From NCBI GenBank assembly GCA_016710275.1, contig JADJXS010000003.1, positions 1 to 24,093 of the forward strand: a stretch of DNA of 24,093 nucleotides, read 5' to 3'. Origin of the DNA: Phycisphaerales bacterium. GTDB taxonomy: Bacteria; Planctomycetota; Phycisphaerae; UBA1845; Fen-1342. This document shows positions 15,122 through 22,204 of the stretch, piece after piece. Position 1 is the stretch's first letter, and the number at the start of each line of letters is the position of its first letter. A program made the translations under genes and the position numbers. The notes below the pieces were generated by a model, which was not told the origin of the DNA, made no database searches, and saw only the letters and a program-made list of their open reading frames with translations.

Positions 15122-15537
15122 TTGGCGATTCTCCGGATCGCGTCGCGGAGGCTTACTGCGACGTTCTCGCGCTCGCGATCGGAAAGCTCCTCACCCGTCC
15201 AGGGAGGCGGACAATCGTGGTCCTCGGATTTATGGAGTTGGGCGGCCCATTCGGCGGACAGTCGGCGCATCAACGAGATCTCCCAAGGTTGCAGCCATCG
15301 CCTCATGTTCGTCTGCCAGGCGAGGAGCTCGAGATGCGACAACGGCTGCGGCCCGAATCCCCCGGATTCCACCGGCCCGACCTCGAAGAGATACTCGACG
15401 AGGTAGGCGAGCGATACCTCCGGCAACTGCGGCTCGCGTCCCTTCGCTTTGAAGTCCTCGAGGCGCGAGCCGGGCCTCGGCTTCTTCCTGTCCTCCGGGG
15501 CCCTCGGGACCGCGTTCAGCCATGCGTGTTGCCGCAC
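15118..15537 (-). CDS. Tail assembly chaperone, second frame (T-type extension made by -1 frameshift)
   Basis: This frame is 139 aa when counted from its first in-frame GTG, but it is open further upstream into the preceding gene. The sequence LPEVSLAYLVEYLFEVGPVES and LSHLELLAWQTNMRRWLQPWE is typical of the second chaperone frame, with conserved Trp and Leu in helices. A separate ribosome-binding site is not obvious. The likely product is a fusion: about 127 codons of the first frame, a -1 slip at 15570-15576, then about 150 residues of this frame beginning QQGVLAEL. The fusion would recruit tail-tube subunits to the tape measure. It overlaps the tape-measure GTG by 4 nt. Confidence 0.82.
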   Translation of the reverse strand: MRQHAWLNAVPRAPEDRKKPRPGSRLEDFKAKGREPQLPEVSLAYLVEYLFEVGPVESGGFGPQPLSHLELLAWQTNMRRWLQPWEISLMRRLSAEWAAQLHKSEDHDCPPPWTGEELSDRERENVAVSLRDAIRRIAK

Positions 15538-15545
15538 GCACAGCG

Positions 15546-15950
15546 TCAGCTCTGCGAGGACCCCTTGCTGAAATTTGCATACTTCCCGACCGCGGCCTCC
15601 ACTTGGTCGGAGAGATACGCGAGCCGGGGATTCGAGTAGACGTCGAGGGGCGCGATCGGGAAATTGACGAAGCGCTTCGTGAAGCTGGCGAGCTTCTCGG
15701 CGCGCTCGCGGTCGGCGTTGACGGCGTCATTCTTGTCGAACTCGCCGCGCATCGAGCGGAACATGCGCATCTGCGCCGCGCGGCTCGCCCGGTGCATCGC
15801 CTTGACGCCCTCGGGGGAGCCCGGCGAGTAGATCTCGACCTTTACCGGCTCCCCGCCTTCGCCTCGCATCTCGTTGACGCCTCCGGCATCCTTGAGGATG
15901 ATCTCGGCTGTGTCCTGTAGTTCGTAGTCCGAAAGGTTGAATTCGCCCAT
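15546..15950 (-). CDS. Tail assembly chaperone, first frame (G-type)
   Basis: The 134-aa product begins MGEFNLSDYELQDTAEI at ATG 15950, shortly downstream of the tail-tube gene. The position between tail tube and tape measure, and the overlap with a second open frame in the -1 register, identify the lambda G/GT-type chaperone pair. An internal YSPGSPEGVKAMHRASRAAQ and an AEKLASFTKRFVNF stretch suit a small helical chaperone. Normal termination is at TGA 15546-15548; a minority of ribosomes should slip at 15570-15576. Confidence 0.82.
   Translation of the reverse strand: MGEFNLSDYELQDTAEIILKDAGGVNEMRGEGGEPVKVEIYSPGSPEGVKAMHRASRAAQMRMFRSMRGEFDKNDAVNADRERAEKLASFTKRFVNFPIAPLDVYSNPRLAYLSDQVEAAVGKYANFSKGSSQS
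15570..15576 (-). promoter_or_regulatory. Programmed -1 frameshift slippery heptamer A AAT TTC
   Basis: Read on the - strand, the first chaperone frame is GCA AAT TTC AGC, giving the canonical X XXY YYZ heptamer A AAT TTC. A -1 slip moves ribosomes to CAG CAA GGG GTC, exactly the frame of the second chaperone ORF. The zero frame reaches its stop only 22 nt later. Purine-rich GCAAGGGG follows closely, but a stimulatory structure was not worked out. Confidence 0.85.
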
Positions 15951-15974
15951 TGTTTTCCTCGCTCTCGGTCGCTA

Positions 15975-16457
15975 TCAGGTCGCCGCGACTTCGACCGGCT
16001 GCTTGCAGATCGCGAGCGCGACCGCGAGCTTGCGGACCGAGTTCACTTCGCCGTCCTGGAACTCGCGGGAGGCCACGAGCACGTCGAGGTAGTGGATCTC
16101 CTGCGTCACCTCGCCGTCGCCGAGCGGGTACGTGATCCGCGCGGAGTAGCGGTTCTGCGACTCCGAGGCGGTCGCGGCGAGCGCCTGCCCCGCGTCCCCC
16201 GGAACGTGGCCGATGGTAAGGGCCATCGTCCCGTAGTCCTTCGAGCCCTTGAGCTTTTGCACCACGGCGTCGGCCACGTTCGTGAACGTGATGATCTGCG
16301 CCTGCATTCCGTGATTGCCGTAGTTCTCGACCTCGCCGATGGTGCTCCAGGCGATGTCGGTATCCGAGTAGCCGGCCGCGTCGAAGGTCGCCGGGCGGGT
16401 GGCGGAGAGCGCGAGCGCTGCGCCCTTCAGCGATTGCACGTTGGTCCGAACCGTCAT
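15975..16457 (-). CDS. Major tail tube protein
   Basis: The 160-aa product starts at ATG 16457 after an AAAGGA site. Features fit tail-tube proteins of siphophages: size, strand-rich body (QAQIITFTNVADAVVQKLKG, YSARITYPLGDGEVTQEIHYLDVLV) and location between the tail terminator and the chaperone pair. The KGSKDYGTMALTIGHVPGDAGQ segment resembles the exposed loop and strand region of this fold. It would polymerise as stacked hexamers. The preceding 98-nt gap holds a 13-base motif shared with one other late gene, consistent with strong separate expression. Confidence 0.82.
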   Translation of the reverse strand: MTVRTNVQSLKGAALALSATRPATFDAAGYSDTDIAWSTIGEVENYGNHGMQAQIITFTNVADAVVQKLKGSKDYGTMALTIGHVPGDAGQALAATASESQNRYSARITYPLGDGEVTQEIHYLDVLVASREFQDGEVNSVRKLAVALAICKQPVEVAAT

Positions 16458-16519
16458 TTTCGATTCCTTTCCCGATCAGGTCGCCCCGCCGAATGGCGAG
16501 CGATTGCGCGAGAGGAAAG

Positions 16520-16543
16520 TAGCCCGCGACCCGGGCTATTTTT
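16520..16543 (+). terminator. Terminator-like hairpin, + strand orientation
   Basis: TAGCCCG and CGGGCTA form a perfect 7-bp stem with a 5-base loop, followed directly by TTTTT on the + strand. That is a good intrinsic-terminator layout for transcription running left to right, opposite to the surrounding late genes. On the - strand the same hairpin lies in the leader of the tail-tube gene and is followed by only a weak CTTTCC, so it would not be a strong terminator for the late genes. Confidence 0.45.
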
Positions 16544-16551
16544 AAGCGACT
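16539..16551 (-). promoter_or_regulatory. Shared 13-mer AGTCGCTTAAAAA, copy 1, upstream of tail tube gene
   Basis: The - strand sequence AGTCGCTTAAAAA is followed by TAGCC and lies 82 nt before the tail-tube ATG, 5 nt after the stop of the preceding gene. The identical 13-mer followed by AGCC occurs at 22205-22217. The two copies occupy the two longest gaps of the late arm. It may be part of a late promoter or a processing site. No clear -35/-10 pair is assigned. Confidence 0.5.
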
Positions 16552-16555
16552 GCGG

Positions 16556-16963
16556 CTATGGCGTGGAAACCCAGTTCACCATGAAGTCGCGGGACTGCTC
16601 GAAGATCTGCGCCGCCTCGTCGGATAGGTCCGGTCCGACCCCGTCCGGGAGGACGGAATCGACCACGACCCCGCTCGCGGAGCCCGAGGCGCCGGAGCAG
16701 GCGTTGCGCACGAGTTCGAGGATCAGCTTTAGCGCCGGGTAGGTGCCGGCGAGCACGGTCACCTGGACCCGCTCCGTCCGGAAGCGCTTCGCCTCTGCCA
16801 TGCTCACGGGCAGGCGCTCGGTGCCGGAGATCTGGCGCACGTGGATCGCGGGCAGGGCGAGCGTCTGCGGGAGCGTTCCGGCCATGATGCGGGCGGCGGG
16901 AACCTGGGCGATCAGGGTCGCGTTGTTGTGCAGGAGGTAAATCACCGCCTTGGTCGCGCTCAT
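16556..16963 (-). CDS. Tail terminator/completion protein (DUF3168-like)
   Basis: The 135-aa protein begins with MSATKAVIYLLHNNATLIAQVP and has the pattern LPAIHVRQISGTE followed by RVQVTVLAGTYPALKLILELV, as in DUF3168 tail-completion proteins that cap the tail tube and join it to the head. Length is normal for the family. ATG 16963 overlaps the stop of the gp10-like gene. Its position directly before the tail tube supports the role. The TAG stop at 16556-16558 is followed by the first 98-nt late gap. Confidence 0.82.
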   Translation of the reverse strand: MSATKAVIYLLHNNATLIAQVPAARIMAGTLPQTLALPAIHVRQISGTERLPVSMAEAKRFRTERVQVTVLAGTYPALKLILELVRNACSGASGSASGVVVDSVLPDGVGPDLSDEAAQIFEQSRDFMVNWVSTP

Positions 16964-17529
16964 TCTTCGATCTCCAGGACGACGTCCGAGGTATCGATGC
17001 CGTGCTTCTTCTCGAGCCGCGCCTTGATGTAGTTCCCGGCCGCTACGACCGCGGCGCCCGCCTGATTGTCGAGCGCCGGCCGAAGGAAGGGCTTCGCGGG
17101 AGCGCCGGGGTGAACCACGCTTTGCCCGACGAAGTTCCCGCCGATCACGAGCGAGCCGCGCGCCTCCATGCGATTCAGAGTCCGGGTCGAGTAGGTGCGA
17201 TAGCCGCGGCGCGTTACCCTGCCGGGCCTTGCCTCGTCGTCGACCCGGATCCAGTGCGAGCGGGTGCCATATTCCACGAGGTGCGCATAGAAGGCGTCGG
17301 TCTTCGCGTAGCCGGTGACCGTCCCGCCCTTCGCCCGCGATCCCGACTTGATGCTTTGGGCGAGGAAGCCGGTATCGCGCGGGGCGGTCGCCTTGGCGTA
17401 GTCGCGAACGACCTTTGCCCCGGCTCGAAGCGCTCCGCGAAGGATGTTTTTCTCGACCTTCGCGGGCAACTGGTCGAGGAACTTTTGCAGGTCGAACAAG
17501 CCCCTGACGTAGGTCTCGTCGGCCATCAC
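16960..17529 (-). CDS. HK97 gp10-like head-tail joining protein
   Basis: The product, 188-189 aa, has the family layout: an N-terminal helix with LQKFLDQLPAKVEKNILRGALRAGAKVV, the RDTGFLAQSIKSG stretch, YAHLVEYGTRSHW in the centre and PAKPFLRPALD towards the C-terminus. GTG 17529 and ATG 17526 are both possible starts and both overlap the previous stop. Gp10-like proteins act at the neck or tail completion of siphophages. It lies between the head-tail joining gene and the tail terminator, the usual order. Confidence 0.88.
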   Translation of the reverse strand: MMADETYVRGLFDLQKFLDQLPAKVEKNILRGALRAGAKVVRDYAKATAPRDTGFLAQSIKSGSRAKGGTVTGYAKTDAFYAHLVEYGTRSHWIRVDDEARPGRVTRRGYRTYSTRTLNRMEARGSLVIGGNFVGQSVVHPGAPAKPFLRPALDNQAGAAVVAAGNYIKARLEKKHGIDTSDVVLEIEE

Positions 17530-17882
17530 GCGCCCCCGGCGGTCGAGTAGCGCTCGCAGACGAGCTCGAGCATTCGCCGGCGCCCGCCGATCTCCGCCGG
17601 GCCCCCGACGATCTGGTAGATCACGTCCTGCCCGCCGCCGTGCACGATGACGCGCATGGTCGAGTCGATATCGCCGCGGTGACGGATGCGGATGCGGGTG
17701 AGGTTGCGGGCCTGCTCTAGGCCTTGGCGCACGGCCTCCGAGCGGCTGGGAATGAGGTCCAGGACCTCGGCGCGGCAGGCGCAGAGGCGCGACCAGCCGA
17801 CCGACTGGGTGCCGTAGGCGGCCTCCTGTTCGACCACCCTCCGCTCGATCGAGATGGAGCGATTCAGGCGGCCGGCGTTCAT
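17526..17882 (-). CDS. Phage head-tail joining/adaptor protein
   Basis: From ATG 17882 the 118-aa product starts MNAGRLNRSISIERRV and contains YGTQSVGWSRLCACRAEVLDL and TRIRIRHRGDIDSTMRVIV, the recognisable pattern of the phage head-tail joining (head closure) family, with N-terminal strands, the WSRLCACRAEV strand and a C-terminal RRRMLELVCER. Longer in-frame readings up to 18476 cover the neighbouring gene in the wrong frame. The start overlaps the previous stop as ATGA. Confidence 0.85.
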   Translation of the reverse strand: MNAGRLNRSISIERRVVEQEAAYGTQSVGWSRLCACRAEVLDLIPSRSEAVRQGLEQARNLTRIRIRHRGDIDSTMRVIVHGGGQDVIYQIVGGPAEIGGRRRMLELVCERYSTAGGA

Positions 17883-18190
17883 CGCGATTCCACGATGAGG
17901 TAGATGGTGCGGTCCTCGGTCCGGCCCGCGGCGGTCACGATCCGGCAGGTGATCGAAGCCCGGCGCTGCACCGCGGGATCGCCACCGGAGACCCAGGCGG
18001 TCACGTAGGCGCCGATCCGCGAATCGGTGACGAGGGTCACGCCGTCGACCGTCACGGTGTACGAGGAGATTGAATCTGAGTTCGTGGCGAGCCAGTCCGT
18101 CCAGTTGAAGGTGTAGTCGAGGATCCCGTTCGGGTCCTTCGAGATCGAGGGGCGATATCGCCCGATTTCGGAATAGGTGTCGGTCGTCAT
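17879..18190 (-). CDS. Fibre-tail adaptor-like phage protein
   Basis: The 103-aa protein begins MTTDTYSEIGRYRPSISKDPN and continues ILDYTFNWTDWLATNSDSI and VTVDGVTLV, then AGRTEDRTIYLIV. This matches from memory the pattern of small phage proteins called fibre-tail adaptor (DPN-x-x-LDY-x-x-W-x-x-WL, GR-x-x-R). The fold is likely a small Ig-like beta domain. The function call is tentative. It overlaps both neighbours by 4 nt and sits just upstream of the head-tail joining gene. Confidence 0.7.
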   Translation of the reverse strand: MTTDTYSEIGRYRPSISKDPNGILDYTFNWTDWLATNSDSISSYTVTVDGVTLVTDSRIGAYVTAWVSGGDPAVQRRASITCRIVTAAGRTEDRTIYLIVESR

Positions 18191-19038
18191 TCGATTCCCC
18201 TTTCTCGAACCTCCGGGCGAACCAGGTAGGTTCGGTTTTCGGCCCGGATGGTATAGACGCGCACGCTCGGCGGTTGCGCTGCCGAGAACGTGAGATCCGC
18301 GGCCGTTCCCGTGATCGCAAATGCGCCGGAAGCCGCGGAAACCTTGCGAGCCGCCGCGAGGACCGCCGCGGTGCCCGTGATCGCGAAGGCACCGGCAGAG
18401 GCTCCGACCAGGTAGCCACGCTCAAGGCTGGCCGCCGTTCCGGAGATTGCGAACGAGCCTGCAGCGGCAATCGCAAGGCGGTTGATCCCGAGCGCTGCGT
18501 CGACGCCCGTGACGGTGAAGGCTCCCGCGTCGGCGGCCATGACGCGATCGGTGCCGGAGTAAATGAGTGTCGCCGTCTGCCCGGTCATCGCGAACGAACC
18601 CGACCCAGCTACGAGCACGCGCCCGAGTTCGAGAGCGGCATCGGTTCCCGTAACGGCGAAGCTACCCGCCCCCGCGGTGATGATGTTCCCGAACGATAGG
18701 ACCGCGGCGGTCCCGGTGATGGCGAACGAGCCCGACTCTGCGGACGCGATTCTCGCGGCGAGGAGTGCCGCCGCCGTTCCGGTGAGCGCGAAAGCCCCGG
18801 CGTCGGCCGTCACCTTCGTGCCGAGATTCAGGCCGGCGGCGGTGCCCGTGAACGAGTAGACGCCGCTATCTGCGGAGGCCTTCCGACCGAAGAGCGCGGA
18901 GGCGGCCGTACCCGTTGCCGCGAAAGATCCAGATTCCGCGGTTATCGAGTAGGCGGCGAGCGTCGCAGACGGAATGAACCTCCGCCGAGCCTGCGGAGGC
19001 TGTAGCGGCCACGGCGCCCGCTTGAAGAGCCGGGCCAT
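18187..19038 (-). CDS. Repeat protein with ten copies of a 22-residue AGSFAITGTAA motif
   Basis: After a basic N-terminus (MARLFKRAPWPL) the 283-aa protein is almost entirely tandem repeats of about 22 residues with the core AGSFAITGTAA followed by a variable hydrophobic/polar segment often ending GRK or ARK. I count ten copies, the last one shortened, over about residues 29-247. One copy carries two extra residues (YSGTDR). The Gly/Ala/Thr composition suggests a repetitive beta structure such as a solenoid on the virion. Its place between two structural genes supports a minor virion role. The exact function is unknown. Confidence 0.8.
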   Translation of the reverse strand: MARLFKRAPWPLQPPQARRRFIPSATLAAYSITAESGSFAATGTAASALFGRKASADSGVYSFTGTAAGLNLGTKVTADAGAFALTGTAAALLAARIASAESGSFAITGTAAVLSFGNIITAGAGSFAVTGTDAALELGRVLVAGSGSFAMTGQTATLIYSGTDRVMAADAGAFTVTGVDAALGINRLAIAAAGSFAISGTAASLERGYLVGASAGAFAITGTAAVLAAARKVSAASGAFAITGTAADLTFSAAQPPSVRVYTIRAENRTYLVRPEVRERGIE

Positions 19039-19044
19039 GAATGG

Positions 19045-19515
19045 TCAGCCGATCTCTTTGAGGACCGCGTAGCCGGAGAGCGTGATCGAATCCGCCGGCG
19101 TGGTCGCCAGTTCGAGCGTGAGCCTGCGCGATGCCGGAATCGCGATCTGGTGCTCTTCGGGGAGGATGATATCGAGCGGCGCGCGCACGTTCCAGTTGAA
19201 GGCGTAATGCGTGACGATCGTCCCCGTGCTCGCCTTCGTGGTGTTGTTCGCCTCGCAGGTAAACCCGGCAGCGATCGTGTTCGAGGGATCGGTCGCGACC
19301 GGGGTCGGCGTGGAGCCGCCGGAACCGCTCGTTGTCTGCCCCGATTTCAGCAGGATCGAAAGTCCTTCCTCGGCGGCGTCACCGACTTCCGTTGATTGCG
19401 AGATTCCGAATCCCAGGAGCACGGCCACGCGGGCGGCGTGCGCGACGATTTCGAAAAGGTCTTGCTGCACAGTCGCCGCGACCCCGTTGAATTGCACCGT
19501 GTAGATTTTGCCCAT
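19045..19515 (-). CDS. Unknown 156-aa virion-type protein
   Basis: ATG 19515 follows a GGAGAT ribosome-binding site. The N-terminal IYTVQFNGVAATVQQDLFEIVAHAARV and the central GLSILLKSGQTTSGSGGSTPTPVATDPSN resemble uncharacterised siphophage proteins encoded near the head-tail joining genes. The C-terminal part is strand-rich (APLDIILPEEHQIAIP). It could be a decoration or accessory structural protein. No signal peptide, which contrasts with the two genes upstream. Confidence 0.68.
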   Translation of the reverse strand: MGKIYTVQFNGVAATVQQDLFEIVAHAARVAVLLGFGISQSTEVGDAAEEGLSILLKSGQTTSGSGGSTPTPVATDPSNTIAAGFTCEANNTTKASTGTIVTHYAFNWNVRAPLDIILPEEHQIAIPASRRLTLELATTPADSITLSGYAVLKEIG

Positions 19516-19524
19516 CGTGATCTC

Positions 19525-20580
19525 CTAGTAGTGCATCAGCCGTGCGAGGCGGGAGCGTTGGTTTTGGCGCGGGGGAAGCGAGGCGACGGCGCCACCGCCA
19601 GACGCCGGAATTAACGACACCGCTACCTCGCCATATACAGACACATCCGTACACCCCACGGTCGTGCTTGCTCCTGTCGCGGCTTTGGTGCTTAACCCCC
19701 CGGAGAATCCGCTGCCGACGATATTATTATTTGTCGTCGAGGTAGTAGTTTCCCCGGCATCAAAGGTAATCGTGCTGGCGTATACGTTCGCGCCGTGTAT
19801 AACTAGATCGCCGTTTTGAGAATCGACAACTGTCAATCCTGGCCCGGTTCCGTCGCCGTCTTGCCGTGAATAGCCTGTTCTCCATCCGGTCGTTGTGTCT
19901 CCGTCAGATGTGCTTACGACATAAAACGATCCCTCCGTAGACCCGGAGAATGTCACAACGACGTTACCCGTTGCGACGTCAGGAACCTTTATTCCGTATA
20001 CCGCGACATTCCCTAGCAGCCCAGGGGCCGTATCTGACGTTTCAGATATGATTGCCGTTAAAGCATCGCCGTTAAAGGTTACTGACGAAATCGTCGTTGC
20101 GCTTTGCCACACAATCACAACGACTAGCGGACTCGCATTCGCGTTATTGAACGAAAGGGATGGGGCTGTTGTAATAAACGGCGTTGCAGCCGCCCTTGAT
20201 GCAACGGCTATTGCCATTGTCGGAACCCCTGTACCACCATCCACTCCGATGAACGCGAGATTCGTGGGCGGTGCTGGCTTGACGAATGCCAGCGGCACCT
20301 GCCTCGCTGTTTCTGTCCCATCGGAATAAATGAGCGCCCACTCAATCGAGTGCGGGCCGGCCGCGATCCCGGTAAGGTCATAGCGGCAAATGCCCGCATA
20401 AGACGCCTCATCCGCGTACTGCGGATCGACGGGCGAGACAGGGAGTACCTCACGGATTCCCCCGTCCAGCCACGCCACACACTGCGTCGCCCCCGGCCAC
20501 GCGCCCGCCCGTGCCTGCGGGAAGGCTTGTGCCGTCATCGCAACGCAAAGACAGATCGCTAGGAGCCATCTTGTTAGCAT
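19525..20580 (-). CDS. Secreted 351-aa protein with adhesin-like domain
   Basis: ATG 20580 begins a Sec-type signal (MLTRWLLAICLCVAMTAQA) with likely cleavage after AQA near residue 19. Residues about 26-112 (CVAWLDGG to PPTNLAFI) are clearly related to the mature part of the neighbouring 120-aa protein. Residues about 125-330 form a separate Thr/Ser/Val/Gly-rich beta domain with ISSVTFNGDALTAI, a pattern common in surface beta-sandwich domains. DNA for this part is visibly lower in GC and uses more A/T-ending codons than neighbours. The C-terminus ends in a short basic tail. Exported proteins are unexpected in a virion operon. Confidence 0.7.
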   Translation of the reverse strand: MLTRWLLAICLCVAMTAQAFPQARAGAWPGATQCVAWLDGGIREVLPVSPVDPQYADEASYAGICRYDLTGIAAGPHSIEWALIYSDGTETARQVPLAFVKPAPPTNLAFIGVDGGTGVPTMAIAVASRAAATPFITTAPSLSFNNANASPLVVVIVWQSATTISSVTFNGDALTAIISETSDTAPGLLGNVAVYGIKVPDVATGNVVVTFSGSTEGSFYVVSTSDGDTTTGWRTGYSRQDGDGTGPGLTVVDSQNGDLVIHGANVYASTITFDAGETTTSTTNNNIVGSGFSGGLSTKAATGASTTVGCTDVSVYGEVAVSLIPASGGGAVASLPPRQNQRSRLARLMHY

Positions 20581-20583
20581 CGA

Positions 20584-20946
20584 TCACGGCACGATTTGCA
20601 GATTCGACGGTACTGAAGGCGCGGCGGGCCTTACGAAACCGAAAGGGGCTGACGGATCGCTCTCGAGCGTGCCCCATGCGGGGTTGGTCAGAATCCCCGT
20701 CATCGAGATCGTGTGTGATCCGGGCGCGACCGATCCCACATCCTCGCGGCACTTGAACTGCGTCGCAGGCGGAACAGGGGCGGTGACGGGAATGACTTTC
20801 TTCGGCAGCACATCGAGAAACACGCCGCAACTCGTCACGGCAGGATCGACGTTGGCCTCGACGAACGGCGCGGCAAAGGCAGACGGTGCGGCGAGGATGG
20901 CGAGCGCCAGCGCCGCGGAGAACAAAACCCGGAATGCGTATTTCAT
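20584..20946 (-). CDS. Secreted 120-aa protein, paralogue of the next gene's N-terminal domain
   Basis: ATG 20946 follows GGGAGG. The N-terminus (MKYAFRVLFSAALALAILAA) is a good signal peptide, with likely cleavage after AFA near residue 25. The mature part has C..FLD, FKCREDVGSVAPGSHTI and FGFVRPAAPSVPSNL, each of which aligns with an equivalent in the 351-aa gene (C.AWLD, CRYDLTGIAAGPHSI, LAFVKPAPPTNL). Two conserved cysteines could form a disulphide in the periplasm. Function unknown; a tandem duplication with later domain gain by the neighbour is likely. Confidence 0.7.
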   Translation of the reverse strand: MKYAFRVLFSAALALAILAAPSAFAAPFVEANVDPAVTSCGVFLDVLPKKVIPVTAPVPPATQFKCREDVGSVAPGSHTISMTGILTNPAWGTLESDPSAPFGFVRPAAPSVPSNLQIVP

Positions 20947-21016
20947 TTCACCCTCCCAAAGAAACTCGAATCACGCGCCGTTAGACTCAAGTCGGCAACG
21001 CGAACGAAAGCGAACG

Positions 21017-21454
21017 TCAGGACGGTGAAGCGATAAGCCGCCGATGCACTCTGTTGCACTTCTTGCACACGGCGCGTTGAAGGTCATGACGCTCATTCAC
21101 TACAAAAAGGTTGTCGGGATTGCCGCAGCAGGCGGCGACGTCCGCGCGTTGGCGCAGGAAAGCGAAGTGATCCGGCATCCCCGCCGGCTCCGTGCCCGGC
21201 ACCTTGAGCGCGTACTCGCCCATTGCCGTGATCCGGTAGCCGCGGAAGGCGGCGCCATCCCAGCGCTCCGCGAAGCCGCGCGCGACCAGGCCCTCGCAAA
21301 TCTTCGGGGCGACGTCGGCCGTGATGCCGCGAAACGCCTGCATTTCCCGGAGACACTTGCGCTCGATCTCCGAAAGCTCGCCGGAAGGCGCTGCCGGTGG
21401 AGCCCGCTTGATAAGGTGGCCGACTTCCGCGACCGCTTGCCGGAAGTCGCGCAT
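21017..21454 (-). CDS. Unknown 145-aa protein with C-terminal zinc-binding motif
   Basis: The start codon at 21454 overlaps the stop of the coiled-coil gene as TGATG. The middle (ITADVAPKICEGLVARGFAERW and YRITAMGEYALKV) looks like a small winged-helix. The C-terminus has CCGNPDNLF, then RHDLQRAVCKKCNRVHRRL, a likely Cys4/His zinc site of a type recurring in phage structural regions. DNA binding is possible but not shown. The protein lies between the coiled-coil gene and the secreted pair. Confidence 0.7.
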   Translation of the reverse strand: MRDFRQAVAEVGHLIKRAPPAAPSGELSEIERKCLREMQAFRGITADVAPKICEGLVARGFAERWDGAAFRGYRITAMGEYALKVPGTEPAGMPDHFAFLRQRADVAACCGNPDNLFVVNERHDLQRAVCKKCNRVHRRLIASPS

Positions 21455-21705
21455 CAGGCGAGCGCCTGGATCGCCCGCCCGAGCCGCGCGCGCTCGCGCT
21501 GGATCTCTTCGATCCCCTCGGCCTTTTCGGCGGCGACCGCCTTCTCGCGCACCGCAGCGTATGCGGCCTGCGCCTTTTCGACCTCTCGGTAGAGTCGGTC
21601 GGCTTCCGCTTCGAGCGGCGAGACCTTCGCGAGTTTCTTCGATCGAATCGCGTCGAGTTCGGAGAGCTTCGCTTGAAGTTCCTTCTTGATATCTGCGCGT
21701 TCCAT
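21454..21705 (-). CDS. Small coiled-coil protein, 83 aa
   Basis: The product is almost wholly charged helix: MERADIKKELQAKLSELDAI and LEAEADRLYREVEKAQAAYAAV, with Leu/Ala heptad-like spacing. It starts at ATG 21705, 10 nt downstream of the 141-aa gene, and its stop overlaps the start of the zinc-motif gene. A scaffold or adaptor role is conceivable. No family was recognised. Confidence 0.68.
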   Translation of the reverse strand: MERADIKKELQAKLSELDAIRSKKLAKVSPLEAEADRLYREVEKAQAAYAAVREKAVAAEKAEGIEEIQRERARLGRAIQALA

Positions 21706-21715
21706 GAGTCCCCCG

Positions 21716-22141
21716 CTAGGCGATCGTGAACATCGAAGAGCCGAAGTCCACCGTGAAGGTTTCGCCGGCCGCGGGCGCGATCGACGAGCCGTAGTCCCAC
21801 CAGCCGATCAGCGGGTCGACAGGCGAGGTCGGCGTGTCGTTGTAGAGGATCGGGTATCGGAACGTCGCGATCGCGCCGCCCGAGGCGGTCCATACGATGT
21901 CCACCCCGGTGCAGGAGGCGGTGCCGGCGGACTCCGACAAATCGTTCTGCGCGTCCTCGCCGCCGCTCGTGTATCCGTTGCCGCCGGCGATCTCGGTCGA
22001 ATCCGCCCGGACTGTATGCGTCGAGGCGTTCGGCGCGGTGTTGGAAAGCATCGTCTTGAGCGTGTGCCCGGCGGCGTGAAGCTGGTGCACGCCCTTGCCG
22101 AGTTGCTCGACAAAGTCCTGATACTTGTTGAACGCGGCCAT
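21716..22141 (-). CDS. Conserved 141-aa phage virion-type protein
   Basis: The ATG at 22141 starts MAAFNKYQDFVEQLGKGVHQ, followed by HTLKTMLSNTAPNASTH, GGNGYTSGGEDAQ, ATFRYPILYNDTPTSP and LIGWWDYGSS. This series matches, from memory, a widespread siphophage protein found among head and tail genes and thought to be structural. The 93-nt gap upstream has an AGTCGCTTAAAAA motif shared with the tail-tube leader, and a GAGGGG ribosome-binding site. That suggests high expression, as for a decoration or other abundant virion protein. The precise role is unknown. Confidence 0.78.
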   Translation of the reverse strand: MAAFNKYQDFVEQLGKGVHQLHAAGHTLKTMLSNTAPNASTHTVRADSTEIAGGNGYTSGGEDAQNDLSESAGTASCTGVDIVWTASGGAIATFRYPILYNDTPTSPVDPLIGWWDYGSSIAPAAGETFTVDFGSSMFTIA

Positions 22142-22204
22142 CGCTCGATCCCCTCGGCGCCCGCCATTTGCGGGTGGGGAAACTCTAGGAGCGGGGGGGT
22201 GGCT

